Assembly (NCBI GenBank): GCA_039028695.1 | Contig: JBCCHN010000001.1 | Coordinates: 76,500 to 140,499 of the forward strand | Source of the DNA: JANQKX01 sp039028695 | GTDB lineage: Bacteria > Pseudomonadota > Alphaproteobacteria > Kiloniellales > Kiloniellaceae | Reading direction: 5' to 3' | Length of the DNA: 64,000 bases | Part shown: positions 53,097-62,173 of the stretch, piece by piece | Layout: every line of letters starts with the position of its first letter | Position numbering within the stretch: position 1 is the first letter of the stretch | The notes under the pieces: generated by a model | What the model saw: the letters and a program-made list of their open reading frames with translations, nothing else | Database searches by the model: none | Told to the model about the DNA's origin: nothing | Made by a program: the position numbers and the translations under genes

Positions 53097-55331
53097 TTAT
53101 CCCAATTTTGCAAAGGCTTTAGGTTCTAGAAACCGATTGAGTACGTTGGTCGTTATTTGGGCCACTTGATTGTCAAAGTTGTTGTCGGGCAAGCTCCCAG
53201 CCCAGGCGATTGAGCCAGTGGAGAAAACTGCGCCACCGCTTGTGGTTTCGAAAAACACCATGTCCGCCCGAATAATCTCTGCTTCGGATCCGCCCAAGCC
53301 TGGTGCGGGATCGTTCATGTCTTCAGGAGTCATCAAATAGAGATCCGTGTGCCGTCGTGAAGAGGCGAGGACCAATGTATTGGGCGGCGTTCCCAATGAA
53401 TGATCAACGGCATCCAGCTCTAGACCAGCCGCGCCGCCGCCCGAAAGTCCAAAGGCACCAATGGTGTCGCCTTCCACGCCTTCAAAAATGAAGGCTGCCC
53501 GTAGATCATGACTCGCCGCAGTTCGGACATAAGGTGCTGAGATGTCAAAACCTTGCGAAACCATTCCCACGCCCACTAACTCGTTGGGCGGGCGGCCATT
53601 TCTCCGCCAAAGACCTGTGTATTCTCCGGTGAAGCCGGCATAAAATTCGCCTGGCCTGGGAGCGAAGGCACGGATGCCGTCTTCGGACTTGCGGCATTCG
53701 ATGACCCCCGGCAGGGTCGGGTGGTAAGACACTCGCCAATAAAAGCCATTTCCACCCAGGTACATAAGGCGGCCGCCTTGGTCCTGAAAAGACGCGAGGG
53801 CATCCAGCATGCCCAAACTGTAGTACTCTGGGTGAGACCCGGTGATGACCGCGCGATACCCTGAGAGAGCCTCCAGGCCATCATTTTGGAGATCTTCATC
53901 GGTTATCACATCAAAAGGCTGGCCCAACTGCTCGAGCCAGCCCAGGATGTGGGTGTCCGCATTGAATTGCCAAAGATTGGACCCCACACCGCCGAGATGC
54001 CCGATGTGCTTGGGCTGCATATTAACAATGGGACGCAGCCGGGAAGAGTAGTAAACGCCGCTGCCGTCATTGTGCAGATCATAAAAACAGAGTCCCAACT
54101 CGGGGTGCTCTTGCATAAAGAGATCAAGAGGGCTCAGTTGGATAAGCCGACCCGCAACGATTTCTGTTTCGGGGACATCGATTCCAATCCGATTGTTGGC
54201 GTATGCCAAATAACTGGCCGTGGGCATGAGATAGGCAACCGGCGCCGTGACAGTCCCGCGCGGCGGTCGCACGGCAAAGGCAATGTAGTAGTCCTCTCCA
54301 TCTCCTTGCAGGTGAAGAGCATAAACGGCGGATCTCATTCCCTCCGGAATTTTCACTTCAAAATCCGTATCCCAGGCACAATCGTAAAGATCGTCATCGT
54401 GAAAATGGATCGCGCCGTAATGTTCCGGTTTTTTGGTCCAGCAGTGTTCATCACCATTCCAGAGTCGGCCGGGAACGGCTCTCGTCGGGAGGTTGACCAA
54501 GCGGCCGTGCAATTGATTTGACGAGAGGTCTGATATGCGGTCGCTGGAGATGCCATGGGAAAAGTCCCAGGCGGCAACCAGGTCGGAGGCATTGTCCGCA
54601 GTAAGGCCCATCGATTCTTCTGCGGTTATTGGCCGTGACAAGATCATCGGCGCCTCAACACGGCCATTGAAATGTTCTCTTGCGGGCCAATCATTTGCCG
54701 GCCGGGCCGCGATGAGGAGAGGTGCTGTGCAACCAGATTGGCTTAAACCGGGGATGGCTTGATAGGAGGCGCTATATTCCCTATTGCCGCCGGGGGAGGA
54801 GCGTAGCGGCATTTGCCGGACCGTGATGAGCCCCGAGCCTGCGTCATAACTAGCACCAACCAGATACCATCGTTCCGCCAATATGGGCTGATCCGTCGAA
54901 ACTATAATCGGCTCTTGACCGGGACCAGAAAGAGCAAAGGAGAGCGCGCCTGCGTTATCAAGAAAAAGGCGAAAGCCCAAGCTTGACGCTGGGTCTTCCC
55001 GGCAGATAATTGTCTGCACACCACGCCCTGGAAGGGTTGGCCAGATAAAAGCTTGCAGACCCATAGAAGCGAGGGCCGCCAAAGGGGCCGCATCCTCGAC
55101 AATAGCATAAGAGCCCGTATGAATGGGTTGGTAGCGGCCGTTGAAGGGGCCGCCCAGATCAATGTCAATTCGTTCCTCCTGGTAACCGGGACCATCTGGA
55201 TTGATATCGCCTTGGATGACCCGAATGAGCGATACGTCGTAACTTTCAATCCCGTCACAGCTGACCATGACCTTTAGGTTTTCGCCCGGCGCCACGCTAA
55301 GCCGGTCAGCATATCCGAGAAGGCGGGTCAT
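53097..55331 (-). CDS. N,N-dimethylformamidase large-subunit-like protein
   Basis: The start is at ATG 55331, overlapping the small-subunit stop by 4 bp (744 residues). The protein has an N-terminal all-beta, LamG-like part (about 60-270: GGPFNGRYQPIHTGSYAIVE, REHFNGRVEAPMIL) and a C-terminal GATase-like half (from about 300). Dimethylformamidase from Paracoccus uses a mononuclear iron held by two Tyr and one Glu. Here the matching candidates are Tyr377 (SYLAYANN), Tyr417 (CFYDLHNDG) and Glu502 (SHPEYYS). This is the best sign that the enzyme is active. It hydrolyses an amide; the polyamine-type transporter in the same operon suggests an N-acyl amine rather than dimethylformamide. Confidence 0.85.
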   Translation of the reverse strand: MTRLLGYADRLSVAPGENLKVMVSCDGIESYDVSLIRVIQGDINPDGPGYQEERIDIDLGGPFNGRYQPIHTGSYAIVEDAAPLAALASMGLQAFIWPTLPGRGVQTIICREDPASSLGFRLFLDNAGALSFALSGPGQEPIIVSTDQPILAERWYLVGASYDAGSGLITVRQMPLRSSPGGNREYSASYQAIPGLSQSGCTAPLLIAARPANDWPAREHFNGRVEAPMILSRPITAEESMGLTADNASDLVAAWDFSHGISSDRISDLSSNQLHGRLVNLPTRAVPGRLWNGDEHCWTKKPEHYGAIHFHDDDLYDCAWDTDFEVKIPEGMRSAVYALHLQGDGEDYYIAFAVRPPRGTVTAPVAYLMPTASYLAYANNRIGIDVPETEIVAGRLIQLSPLDLFMQEHPELGLCFYDLHNDGSGVYYSSRLRPIVNMQPKHIGHLGGVGSNLWQFNADTHILGWLEQLGQPFDVITDEDLQNDGLEALSGYRAVITGSHPEYYSLGMLDALASFQDQGGRLMYLGGNGFYWRVSYHPTLPGVIECRKSEDGIRAFAPRPGEFYAGFTGEYTGLWRRNGRPPNELVGVGMVSQGFDISAPYVRTAASHDLRAAFIFEGVEGDTIGAFGLSGGGAAGLELDAVDHSLGTPPNTLVLASSRRHTDLYLMTPEDMNDPAPGLGGSEAEIIRADMVFFETTSGGAVFSTGSIAWAGSLPDNNFDNQVAQITTNVLNRFLEPKAFAKLG

Positions 55332-55645
55332 GCTAATTCCTGATCCAGGTTTTGACCGCCGTGAGCCTGCCAACGGCGCTTAAAGACTTCCCATTCTGCT
55401 TCTGCCAAATCGGTGAAGAGCTGATCTTTCAGAATCTCCACCCCTTGACCGCGCTCGGCCGGCAGGCGGCCCAGGACCCATTGCCGGAAGGGCTCTTGCA
55501 CGATCAGGACATATTTCCCCTCTTTTGGGCCTCCGCGCAGGAGGTTCATGATCCTTTGCAGACCGGGGCTGGCTACGCCCAGCGGATTGGCTTTAAATTC
55601 TGCTGCGTACTTCAGATCTTCGGTGGTAATTTGGTATCTGGACAA
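55328..55645 (-). CDS. N,N-dimethylformamidase small-subunit-like protein
   Basis: The 105-residue, mostly helical protein (LQRIMNLLRGG, GKYVLIVQEPFRQWVLGRL, FTDLAEAEWEVFKRRW) matches the small alpha subunit of dimethylformamidase in size, sequence character and position immediately before the large subunit. The small subunit has no catalytic residues of its own and stabilises the complex. It starts 12 bp after the aminotransferase stop and overlaps the large-subunit start by 4 bp. Confidence 0.82.
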   Translation of the reverse strand: MSRYQITTEDLKYAAEFKANPLGVASPGLQRIMNLLRGGPKEGKYVLIVQEPFRQWVLGRLPAERGQGVEILKDQLFTDLAEAEWEVFKRRWQAHGGQNLDQELA

Positions 55646-55657
55646 GGCATTCTCCTG

Positions 55658-57025
55658 TCACCCCAAAACCTGCTTGATGGTTTTTGAAAGCTTGTCAAAG
55701 AGTTCCACGATTTGATCTTGGGTGATAATAAAAGGTGGGGCCACCACGATAGACTGGCCGACAGGGCGGCAGATAAGGCCATTTTCCAGGGCCACATTGG
55801 CTATCTGTTCAGCAACGGGCTGGTCCGGTGGGAAAGGGCTTTTTTCAGCTTTGTCGTAAACGATTTCGAGAGCACCCATGAGGCCTATGCCCCGTGCCTC
55901 CCCAATGTGGGTGTGGCTTTCGAAGCGGCGCAGTTGTTCTTGGAAGCTGGGCGACATCGCGACCACATTGTCATAGACGCCGTCATTCAAAATAATGTCG
56001 ATCGCTTTTAAGGCAATGGCACAGCCGGTGGGATGTCCGCCCGTGGTGAAGCCGTGGGGAAACTCTTCAAACTCCTCGGCTGCCGATACCAAGCTATCGT
56101 GAATGTCGTCGGAAACCAAAATGGCGCCCATGGGGAAGTAGCCTGCTGTCATACACTTGGAGGCAACGATGATGTCAGGTTCGATACCATAGGTTTGGCT
56201 GCCCCAAAGCCGTCCCGTTCGGCCAAATCCACAAATGACCTCATCAGCGATTAAGGGTATGCCGTACTTTTTTAAGACCGGTTGAATAGCCTGAAAGTAG
56301 CCTTCAGACGGGGGGATGACACCACCTGCGCCCATGACCGGTTCGGCGAAAAACCCGGCAATGGTCTCGGGATCCTCGGCTTGGATTTGCGCTTCCAGAT
56401 TTTTCGCGCAGCGCTTGGAGAAATCTGTTTCAGTTTCTTCTTCCTTGCCAAACCTCCAATAGTGAGGGCAATCAGCGAACAAAAAACCGTCCAGCGGCAA
56501 GCCAAAGGCACCTACGTAGTCCTTGCCGGTCATGCTGGCTGTCAAGCCCGTAACCCCATGGTAGGCGTTCTTGCGGGAAAGAATTTTGCGGCAGTGCGGG
56601 CGCCCACGTCCCCGGTTAATCATCCACAACATCTTGACGATGCTGTCGTTGGCCTCGGAGCCCGAGTTCGTGAAAAACACTTTACCCATCGGCACCGGCG
56701 CAATTTCGATCATCTTCTCCGCCAAGGCGACGGAAGGTTCGCTGACCCGGCCGAAAAAAGTGTGATAGGCGGGAAACTTGCGTATTTGATCGCAGGCCGC
56801 CTCGATCAAGGCAGGATGATCAAAGCCCAGGACCATGTTCCACAGGCCGGAATTCCCCTCAAGGTAACGTTTGCCATGGACATCCTCGACGTAAACGCCA
56901 TCGCCACGCGTCATGACGACAGGGCCTTTTTCCTGCAAGGTTCCTAAATGGGAAAAGCCGTGCAGCATGCTTTGCAGATCTCGGGCCTCCCAGGAGTTTG
57001 GAGCAAGAGAGCTTTGTATGGTCAT
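55658..57025 (-). CDS. Class III aminotransferase (omega-amino acid/polyamine type)
   Basis: This 455-residue PLP-dependent transaminase has YLEGNSGLWNMVLGFDHPAL, FTNSGSEANDSIVKM, the Asp in LIADEVICGFGRTG and the cofactor Lys in VASKCMTAGYFPMGA. The sequence resembles putrescine- and beta-alanine-pyruvate aminotransferases. It probably removes a terminal amino group from the substrate imported by the Pot-type transporter or released by the dimethylformamidase-like enzyme. Normal length; it starts 6 bp after the P1 peptidase gene. Confidence 0.92.
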   Translation of the reverse strand: MTIQSSLAPNSWEARDLQSMLHGFSHLGTLQEKGPVVMTRGDGVYVEDVHGKRYLEGNSGLWNMVLGFDHPALIEAACDQIRKFPAYHTFFGRVSEPSVALAEKMIEIAPVPMGKVFFTNSGSEANDSIVKMLWMINRGRGRPHCRKILSRKNAYHGVTGLTASMTGKDYVGAFGLPLDGFLFADCPHYWRFGKEEETETDFSKRCAKNLEAQIQAEDPETIAGFFAEPVMGAGGVIPPSEGYFQAIQPVLKKYGIPLIADEVICGFGRTGRLWGSQTYGIEPDIIVASKCMTAGYFPMGAILVSDDIHDSLVSAAEEFEEFPHGFTTGGHPTGCAIALKAIDIILNDGVYDNVVAMSPSFQEQLRRFESHTHIGEARGIGLMGALEIVYDKAEKSPFPPDQPVAEQIANVALENGLICRPVGQSIVVAPPFIITQDQIVELFDKLSKTIKQVLG

Positions 57026-57031
57026 GTCACA

Positions 57032-58123
57032 TCACCTCTTATCGAATAGTGCGAGAAGCCGAGAGGGATCGATGGCTCGACAGATTTTCCCAGCTGGGCG
57101 CAGTGTGGTCATATCCTCGGCGGCAAGTAGGGCATTGACGATGGCCTCTTCAATAGCCTCGGTTGCAGCTAGGTAGATAGGGTCGAACAATTCGTCATTG
57201 ATTGTTTCCCAAGACTGCCTCGGCCCGGACAGCTGGGGAATTGGGCCCCGGTTGGCCGTGCTGAAAGCAAGAAAGATGTCACCGGAATTGTTGCCGCCCG
57301 GTGTGCCACCGCGCCCGACCCCGATAGCCGCCCGCTTAGCGAGCCGCTGTAATTGGTGCGGTGCCATGGGTAGATTGGTGCCGAGCACAACAATGATCGA
57401 GCCTTGCTCAAAGGCTAGCAGACGATCCTCGGTTATCACCTCACCGACCGGTTGCCCCAACACTCTCAGCCAGGGCCGAATACCGTGATTGGCTTGCACC
57501 AGAGCACCCACCACAAAGTCCTCATTATCTAGAGTAAGGGACCGGGACGAGGTTCCCGTGCCGCCTTTGAATTCGTAGCAAATCATACCGGTTCCGCCAC
57601 CTACGTTTCCCTCGGCGACTGGGCCGGATGCCGCGGCGTCAAGAGCGGCGAGCGCGTCCGCCTCGGTGATATGCTGGCCATTGATATCGTTCAGGACGCC
57701 GTCATAGGTCTCGGCCACCACCGGCATGGCCCAGAGGTGATTTGCCTGCCAGGCCTCGGCATAGTTTTGGATCATCCACTTGGTTGCTGCGTGGTGCACG
57801 ATCCCTACACTGTGGGTATTGGTGATGCAAAGGGGTCCCACAAAATATCCGCCATCACGGATCCAATGGGTCCCCGTCATCTCGCCATTGCCGTTGAGGG
57901 CGTACATACCGGCCCAGACCGGCTGGGGCTCCGGCAGGCGGCCCAGAGGCAAGATTGCCGTTACGCCGCTTCTCACCGGTCCCTGGCCCTGGACCAAGGG
58001 GTCATCGCCGTCAATACGGGTGCAAAATCCCACTTCGACGCCCGGCACATCAGTTATGGCATTGTGCCGCCCCGTGGTGCCCGGAAATGGCAGGCCGAGT
58101 TGACGTCCGCGCATTTTTGCCAT
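57032..58123 (-). CDS. P1-family peptidase (DmpA/BapA-like)
   Basis: The start is placed at ATG 58123 (AAGGAG upstream); a longer reading to 58162 lacks support. The 363-residue protein belongs to the S58 family of N-terminal-nucleophile hydrolases: NAITDVPGVEVGF, ITNTHSVGIVHHAA, GNVGGGTGMICYEFKGGTG followed by TSSR, where autocleavage frees the nucleophilic Ser, and GRGGTPGGNNSGD. Members release N-terminal D- or L-amino acids, or cleave beta-amino-acid peptides. In this operon it may cleave an aminoacyl amide of the imported amine. There is no signal peptide. Confidence 0.9.
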   Translation of the reverse strand: MAKMRGRQLGLPFPGTTGRHNAITDVPGVEVGFCTRIDGDDPLVQGQGPVRSGVTAILPLGRLPEPQPVWAGMYALNGNGEMTGTHWIRDGGYFVGPLCITNTHSVGIVHHAATKWMIQNYAEAWQANHLWAMPVVAETYDGVLNDINGQHITEADALAALDAAASGPVAEGNVGGGTGMICYEFKGGTGTSSRSLTLDNEDFVVGALVQANHGIRPWLRVLGQPVGEVITEDRLLAFEQGSIIVVLGTNLPMAPHQLQRLAKRAAIGVGRGGTPGGNNSGDIFLAFSTANRGPIPQLSGPRQSWETINDELFDPIYLAATEAIEEAIVNALLAAEDMTTLRPAGKICRAIDPSRLLALFDKR

Positions 58124-58133
58124 GGACTGCTCC

Positions 58134-58955
58134 TTAATTCCGGCCGCGCAAGTAGAGACCAAGCGAGGCGATCAAGAACGAAAAAGCCAGCATCAGCGTG
58201 GCAATGGCATTGATCTCCGGTTTCACACCGCGCCTCAACATGCCGTAAATGAAGACCGGCAGGGTCGTGGAATCTACACCGGCAATAAAATAGGTTATCA
58301 CCAGATCATCCATAGAGATGATAAAGGCAAGCAAGGCCCCGCCGATGACGCCCGGCAGGATTTGCGGCAGGGTCACCCGCCGAAAGGTGACCAAAGGCCC
58401 CGCGCCAAGGTCGGCGGAGGCTTGCTCCAGCGTGTCGTCCATCCCAGCTAGGCGCGCGCTGACAACCACGAAGACATATGAAATCAAGAAGGTGCAATGG
58501 CCAACAATGATGGACATAAGGCCTAGCTTCACACTGAAGGTGACGAAAAAGACCAGGAGCGCAATTCCCAGAACTATGTCGGGCATGACCATCGGCATGT
58601 ATAGCAGGCCTTGGTAGAAAGGCTGCATGCGAAAACGATAGCGGTAGATCGCCAGGGCCGTCATGGTGCCCAAGATTGTGGAGAATGCGGTCGTACTGCC
58701 AGCGACAATGAGGCTGTTTTTTACCGCAGCAAGCAATTGATCCGTTGATTCCACATAGAGTGTTTGTTCGGTGAGCCTGGTTGGATAACCAAAGATCGAC
58801 CAATACCAATCGAGCGTGAAATCCTTCCAAACCATCATGTTAATCGGGTGGCTATTGAAGGAATAGATCACCACAATCATGATCGGAGCATAAACGAAGA
58901 TTAGGAAGCAGATCCCATAGACACTTAACAGGCGTTTGGTCAGCGGCTTCATCAT
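58134..58955 (-). CDS. potC: Polyamine-type ABC transporter permease (PotC/PotI-like)
   Basis: The 273-residue permease has six membrane helices and the EAA motif region (EQASADLGAGPLVTFRRVTL, then LPQILPGVIGGALLAFIISM) with DDLVITYFIAG, typical of PotC/PotI. It is paired with the other permease, which overlaps it by 4 bp upstream. The peptidase gene follows 10 bp later. Confidence 0.93.
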   Translation of the reverse strand: MMKPLTKRLLSVYGICFLIFVYAPIMIVVIYSFNSHPINMMVWKDFTLDWYWSIFGYPTRLTEQTLYVESTDQLLAAVKNSLIVAGSTTAFSTILGTMTALAIYRYRFRMQPFYQGLLYMPMVMPDIVLGIALLVFFVTFSVKLGLMSIIVGHCTFLISYVFVVVSARLAGMDDTLEQASADLGAGPLVTFRRVTLPQILPGVIGGALLAFIISMDDLVITYFIAGVDSTTLPVFIYGMLRRGVKPEINAIATLMLAFSFLIASLGLYLRGRN

Positions 58956-59836
58956 TGGCTCACCTCTGAGCGTCCGAGGCGCCTAATGTAGATAATTATC
59001 AAAGAAAACATAACCAGCATGACCATGACCGAAAGCGCCGCGCCGAACGGCCAATTTCGAGCCGATAGGAATTGCTGTTCAACAAGATTGCCGATCATCA
59101 CCACCTTTGCGCCGCCCAACAGATCGGGAACGATAAAGTTGCCAAGGCTGGGGATGAAGACAAGAACGGCGCCAGCGGCTATGCCAGGCAATGTCAATGG
59201 CAGCGTCACTCGAAAAAAGGTTTGGCGGGGTTTAGCGCCCAAATCCGAAGAAGCCTGCAATAAAGAGCGGTCCAATTTTTCAATGCTGGCGTAAATGGGC
59301 AAGAACATGAAGGGCAAAAGGATATAGGCCATTCCGATGAGCACGGCGGTTTCCGTGAAGATGATATCGATCGGCTCATCTATGATCCCAAGGCCAATCA
59401 AGGTGGTGCTCAAGAACCCACTGGGGCGTAAGATCAAGACCCAACAGAAAAGCCGCACAACCAAGCTTACGAAAAAAGGCAGTGTAATTATAAAGACGAC
59501 AAAGGTGCGCCAACGCGCCGGTAGGCCGGTGACCCAAAGAGCGGCCGGATAGCAAATCACCAAAGTAATCAGTACATTTGTAAATGCCAGACGAACCGAA
59601 CGCAAAAAGATGTCCACATAAACCGGATCAAAATCTTCCCACTCCCCGTCGGCCCAGCCCAAAATGCGACCATAATTCCAATGGTAAAAGTTCCACTCCA
59701 CCCCACCGTAGAGACCCGGCTCCAAGAAGCTATAGAGGATCATGATGGCCAGAGGGCCAAGAAAGAAAATGCCCAAAAATAACGTAGCTGGCGAAAGCAA
59801 GACGGCCAGGCGGCGCTTGTCCCCTTTACGCGCCAT
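58952..59836 (-). CDS. potB: Polyamine-type ABC transporter permease (PotB/PotH-like)
   Basis: This 294-residue permease has six helices. The EAA loop reads LLQASSDLGAKPRQTFFRVT and then LPLTLPGIAAGAVLVFIPSL, followed by GNFIVPDLLGG, which is the PotB/PotH pattern. It overlaps the ATPase gene by 11 bp and the second permease by 4 bp. Confidence 0.93.
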   Translation of the reverse strand: MARKGDKRRLAVLLSPATLFLGIFFLGPLAIMILYSFLEPGLYGGVEWNFYHWNYGRILGWADGEWEDFDPVYVDIFLRSVRLAFTNVLITLVICYPAALWVTGLPARWRTFVVFIITLPFFVSLVVRLFCWVLILRPSGFLSTTLIGLGIIDEPIDIIFTETAVLIGMAYILLPFMFLPIYASIEKLDRSLLQASSDLGAKPRQTFFRVTLPLTLPGIAAGAVLVFIPSLGNFIVPDLLGGAKVVMIGNLVEQQFLSARNWPFGAALSVMVMLVMFSLIIIYIRRLGRSEVSQ

Positions 59837-60935
59837 GGCTTGGCCCTCGAATCAGATGCGGTGCGTCGCGGCGGTATATCAATTGCAATTTCTCGCCGGG
59901 TGCAGCGTGAGGCAGCTGGCCGTCGCCGTTTTCCGTTGGCGTTGCGGCAATGGTCGTACCATTGGACAGGCGACAAACATATTTGCGCGTGGCGCCGAAG
60001 AACACAGTTTGCTCTAGCTCAGCTGCCAAACAAGCCCAATCTCCATTGGGGATTTGGGCCGCAATATTTAGGTGTTCAGGTCGCAGTAGCAAAGTAGCTG
60101 CTTCCCCGACGTGGGCCTCTTTGCCAACAGGAAAAGAAAGGCCATCCTCGGTCACTAGAGCCGGACCAGCGTCACAGGTCAATTGGATGGTACCACTGAA
60201 TAAGCTGCCATCTCCAATAAACTGAGCCACAAAGGGAGTCGCCGGATGATGATAGAGCTCCTCCGGCGGCCCGATCTGTTCAATTCGTCCTTTGTTGAGA
60301 ACGACGATTTGATCAGACATGGTCAAGGCTTCTTCTTGATCATGGGTAACGAATAAAAAACAAATGCCCAAATCGTGTTGCAGGCTTTTGAGTTCCAGTT
60401 GCATGGTCTGGCGCAGATTTCGATCCAGCGCCGAAAGGGGCTCGTCCAACAGCAAAAGTTTTGGCCGGTTGATGATCGCCCTAGCCAAGGCGACCCGCTG
60501 CTGTTGTCCCCCGGAAAGTTGACGTGGCTTGCGTCGGTCAAAACCGCCAAGTCCGACCCGTTCCAGGGCTTCATAAACCCGCTGGTCCCTTTCATCCCGA
60601 GCAACGCCTGCTACATCCAGGCCATAGCCCACGTTGTCGCCGACTGTCAGATGGGGAAAAAGGGCGTAGTTCTGAAAAACCGTATTGACGGGGCGGCGGT
60701 GGGGCGGGACGCCGGTCATCGTCTCGCCAGCGATCATTACCTCGCCTGCATCTAGATCCTCAAAGCCGCTAATGGCCTTGAGCAAAGTCGTCTTGCCGCA
60801 ACCCGAGGGCCCGAGCAGGGTGACAAACTGTCGATGCTGAATTTCCAGGGAAATCCCGTCAAGGGCCTTGATGAAACCGCCTTCGGGCGCGGCAAATTGC
60901 TTTACCGCGCCCTTTACTTCAGCAATCGAAAGCAT
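59826..60935 (-). CDS. potA: Polyamine-type ABC transporter ATP-binding protein (PotA/PotG-like)
   Basis: The start is placed at ATG 60935 (16 bp after the potD stop; GTG 60941 is also possible), giving 369 residues. Walker A is GPSGCGKTT, the signature LSGGQQQRVALARAI, Walker B LLLLDEPLSALD and the switch His is in FVTHDQEEAL. A C-terminal TOBE_2 domain (about 280-360) follows. GFEDLDAGEVMIAGETMTGV and PPHRRPVNTVFQNYALFPHL are typical of spermidine/putrescine importers. Confidence 0.93.
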   Translation of the reverse strand: MLSIAEVKGAVKQFAAPEGGFIKALDGISLEIQHRQFVTLLGPSGCGKTTLLKAISGFEDLDAGEVMIAGETMTGVPPHRRPVNTVFQNYALFPHLTVGDNVGYGLDVAGVARDERDQRVYEALERVGLGGFDRRKPRQLSGGQQQRVALARAIINRPKLLLLDEPLSALDRNLRQTMQLELKSLQHDLGICFLFVTHDQEEALTMSDQIVVLNKGRIEQIGPPEELYHHPATPFVAQFIGDGSLFSGTIQLTCDAGPALVTEDGLSFPVGKEAHVGEAATLLLRPEHLNIAAQIPNGDWACLAAELEQTVFFGATRKYVCRLSNGTTIAATPTENGDGQLPHAAPGEKLQLIYRRDAPHLIRGPSHGA

Positions 60936-60951
60936 TCGGTTCACGGGTCGA

Positions 60952-62022
60952 TTACTGGGCTGTTTTAACCTTGGTCCAAACGCGATTGTACTTGCGCAGA
61001 TCGTTGCCCAAATCCTCAAAAATCTGCAGCTTTTCCACAACCTCCGGCGATGGGTTGGTGTTGGGGTTGGCTTTCAGTTCTTCCGGTAGAAGGTCCCGCG
61101 CCGGCATGTTCGCGGTGCCGTTCACCTGTTGCAGGGTGTTCAGTGCAGCGATTTCCGGCTGCATGTAGAATTCCATAAACGCGATGGCGCTATCCTTGTT
61201 GGGCGCATCCTTTAAGACGCAAATATCTTCCTGATACATGGTCGCGCCTTCTTCCGGGATCACAAAACCGAGCTTATCCGGTTCCTCGAGAGTATAAAGC
61301 GTGGCTCCCACATACCAGTGAGCCGCGGCAATATCGCCTGATTGCACGAGAGAGACGATGTCGTAGGAAAAGGCTGAGATCTTATCCTTGCGTTCAAGCA
61401 ACCAGGCTTCCGCCTCTTTCAACTCGTCGCTGTCGGTCGAATTCACGGAATTCCCGTTCTTGATTAGGGCGACACCAATGGTTTCGCGCAAATCGTCCAG
61501 CATTGTGATCTTTTTGCCCTTATCCGGCAGGGCAAAGAAGTCATCCCAGGTTTTGATCTCGCCCGCCTCGTCCTTATTGTAGAAGATACCAACAGCACCC
61601 CAAGCGTAAGGCAGGCAATAGGAACTGTCCGGGTCGACGAGTGATCGCTTGTTGGCGGGATCGATATTCTCAAAGCCCTCTAAGGTGTTCACCTTGGCAT
61701 CGTGTAAGAGATCCAGTTTTTGCATGATGTCGCGCATATGGACAGATGGGAAAACAATGTCGTAACCGGTTGCCCCTGACTGGATTTTCGCGAGCAGCTC
61801 TTCGTTGGTTCCATAGGTATCCAACGTCACCTCAATACCGGTGTCTTCAGTGAAACGGGTCAGGACGTCCGGATTTATGTAGTCGCCCCAGTTGTAAATG
61901 TTAAGTTGGCCCTCGGCGTGGGCCGGTCCCGAAAGGGCAATTCCACCCCAAACCATCGCGAGCCCCAATACCGAGGCTTTCGCGCATCCCCGCAACTTTT
62001 TGGAAATTGATTTGTTTTGCAT
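60952..62022 (-). CDS. potD: Spermidine/putrescine-type periplasmic binding protein (PotD/PotF-like)
   Basis: The start is at ATG 62022, eight bases after GGAGG (356 residues). It has a signal peptide (residues 1-36, VLGLAMVWGGIALSGPAHA). The mature part begins LNIYNWGDYINPDVLTRFTE, the standard PotD/PotF opening, followed by YDIVFPSVHMRDIMQKLDLL and YCLPYAWGAVGIFYNKDEAG, which holds likely amine-contact residues. It is the first gene of the operon potDABC-peptidase-aminotransferase-dmfA1A2-like. The ligand is an amine or amino compound, but related proteins vary from spermidine to opines. Confidence 0.92.
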   Translation of the reverse strand: MQNKSISKKLRGCAKASVLGLAMVWGGIALSGPAHAEGQLNIYNWGDYINPDVLTRFTEDTGIEVTLDTYGTNEELLAKIQSGATGYDIVFPSVHMRDIMQKLDLLHDAKVNTLEGFENIDPANKRSLVDPDSSYCLPYAWGAVGIFYNKDEAGEIKTWDDFFALPDKGKKITMLDDLRETIGVALIKNGNSVNSTDSDELKEAEAWLLERKDKISAFSYDIVSLVQSGDIAAAHWYVGATLYTLEEPDKLGFVIPEEGATMYQEDICVLKDAPNKDSAIAFMEFYMQPEIAALNTLQQVNGTANMPARDLLPEELKANPNTNPSPEVVEKLQIFEDLGNDLRKYNRVWTKVKTAQ

Positions 62023-62144
62023 TGGCTGTCCTCCTCCACTGTCGAGAATAGGATCTTTCCGATCGGGAACATTACGCATCAACCGGATCCTTTTCTGGTT
62101 TGCGGAGTTGATCTTATGTAAGTTTTCTGTCTTAATCAAGTAGT

Positions 62145-62154
62145 GAAATATTTC
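62145..62154. promoter_or_regulatory. GAAATATTTC palindrome in the divergent promoter
   Basis: A perfect 10-bp palindrome (TGAAATATTTCT in context) lies 20 bp before the RpiR start, between potD (minus) and the regulator (plus). RpiR-family sites often have GAAA/TTTC half-sites, so it may be the operator for both directions. Confidence 0.35.
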
Positions 62155-62173
62155 TAACATTTTTTGTTTAAAG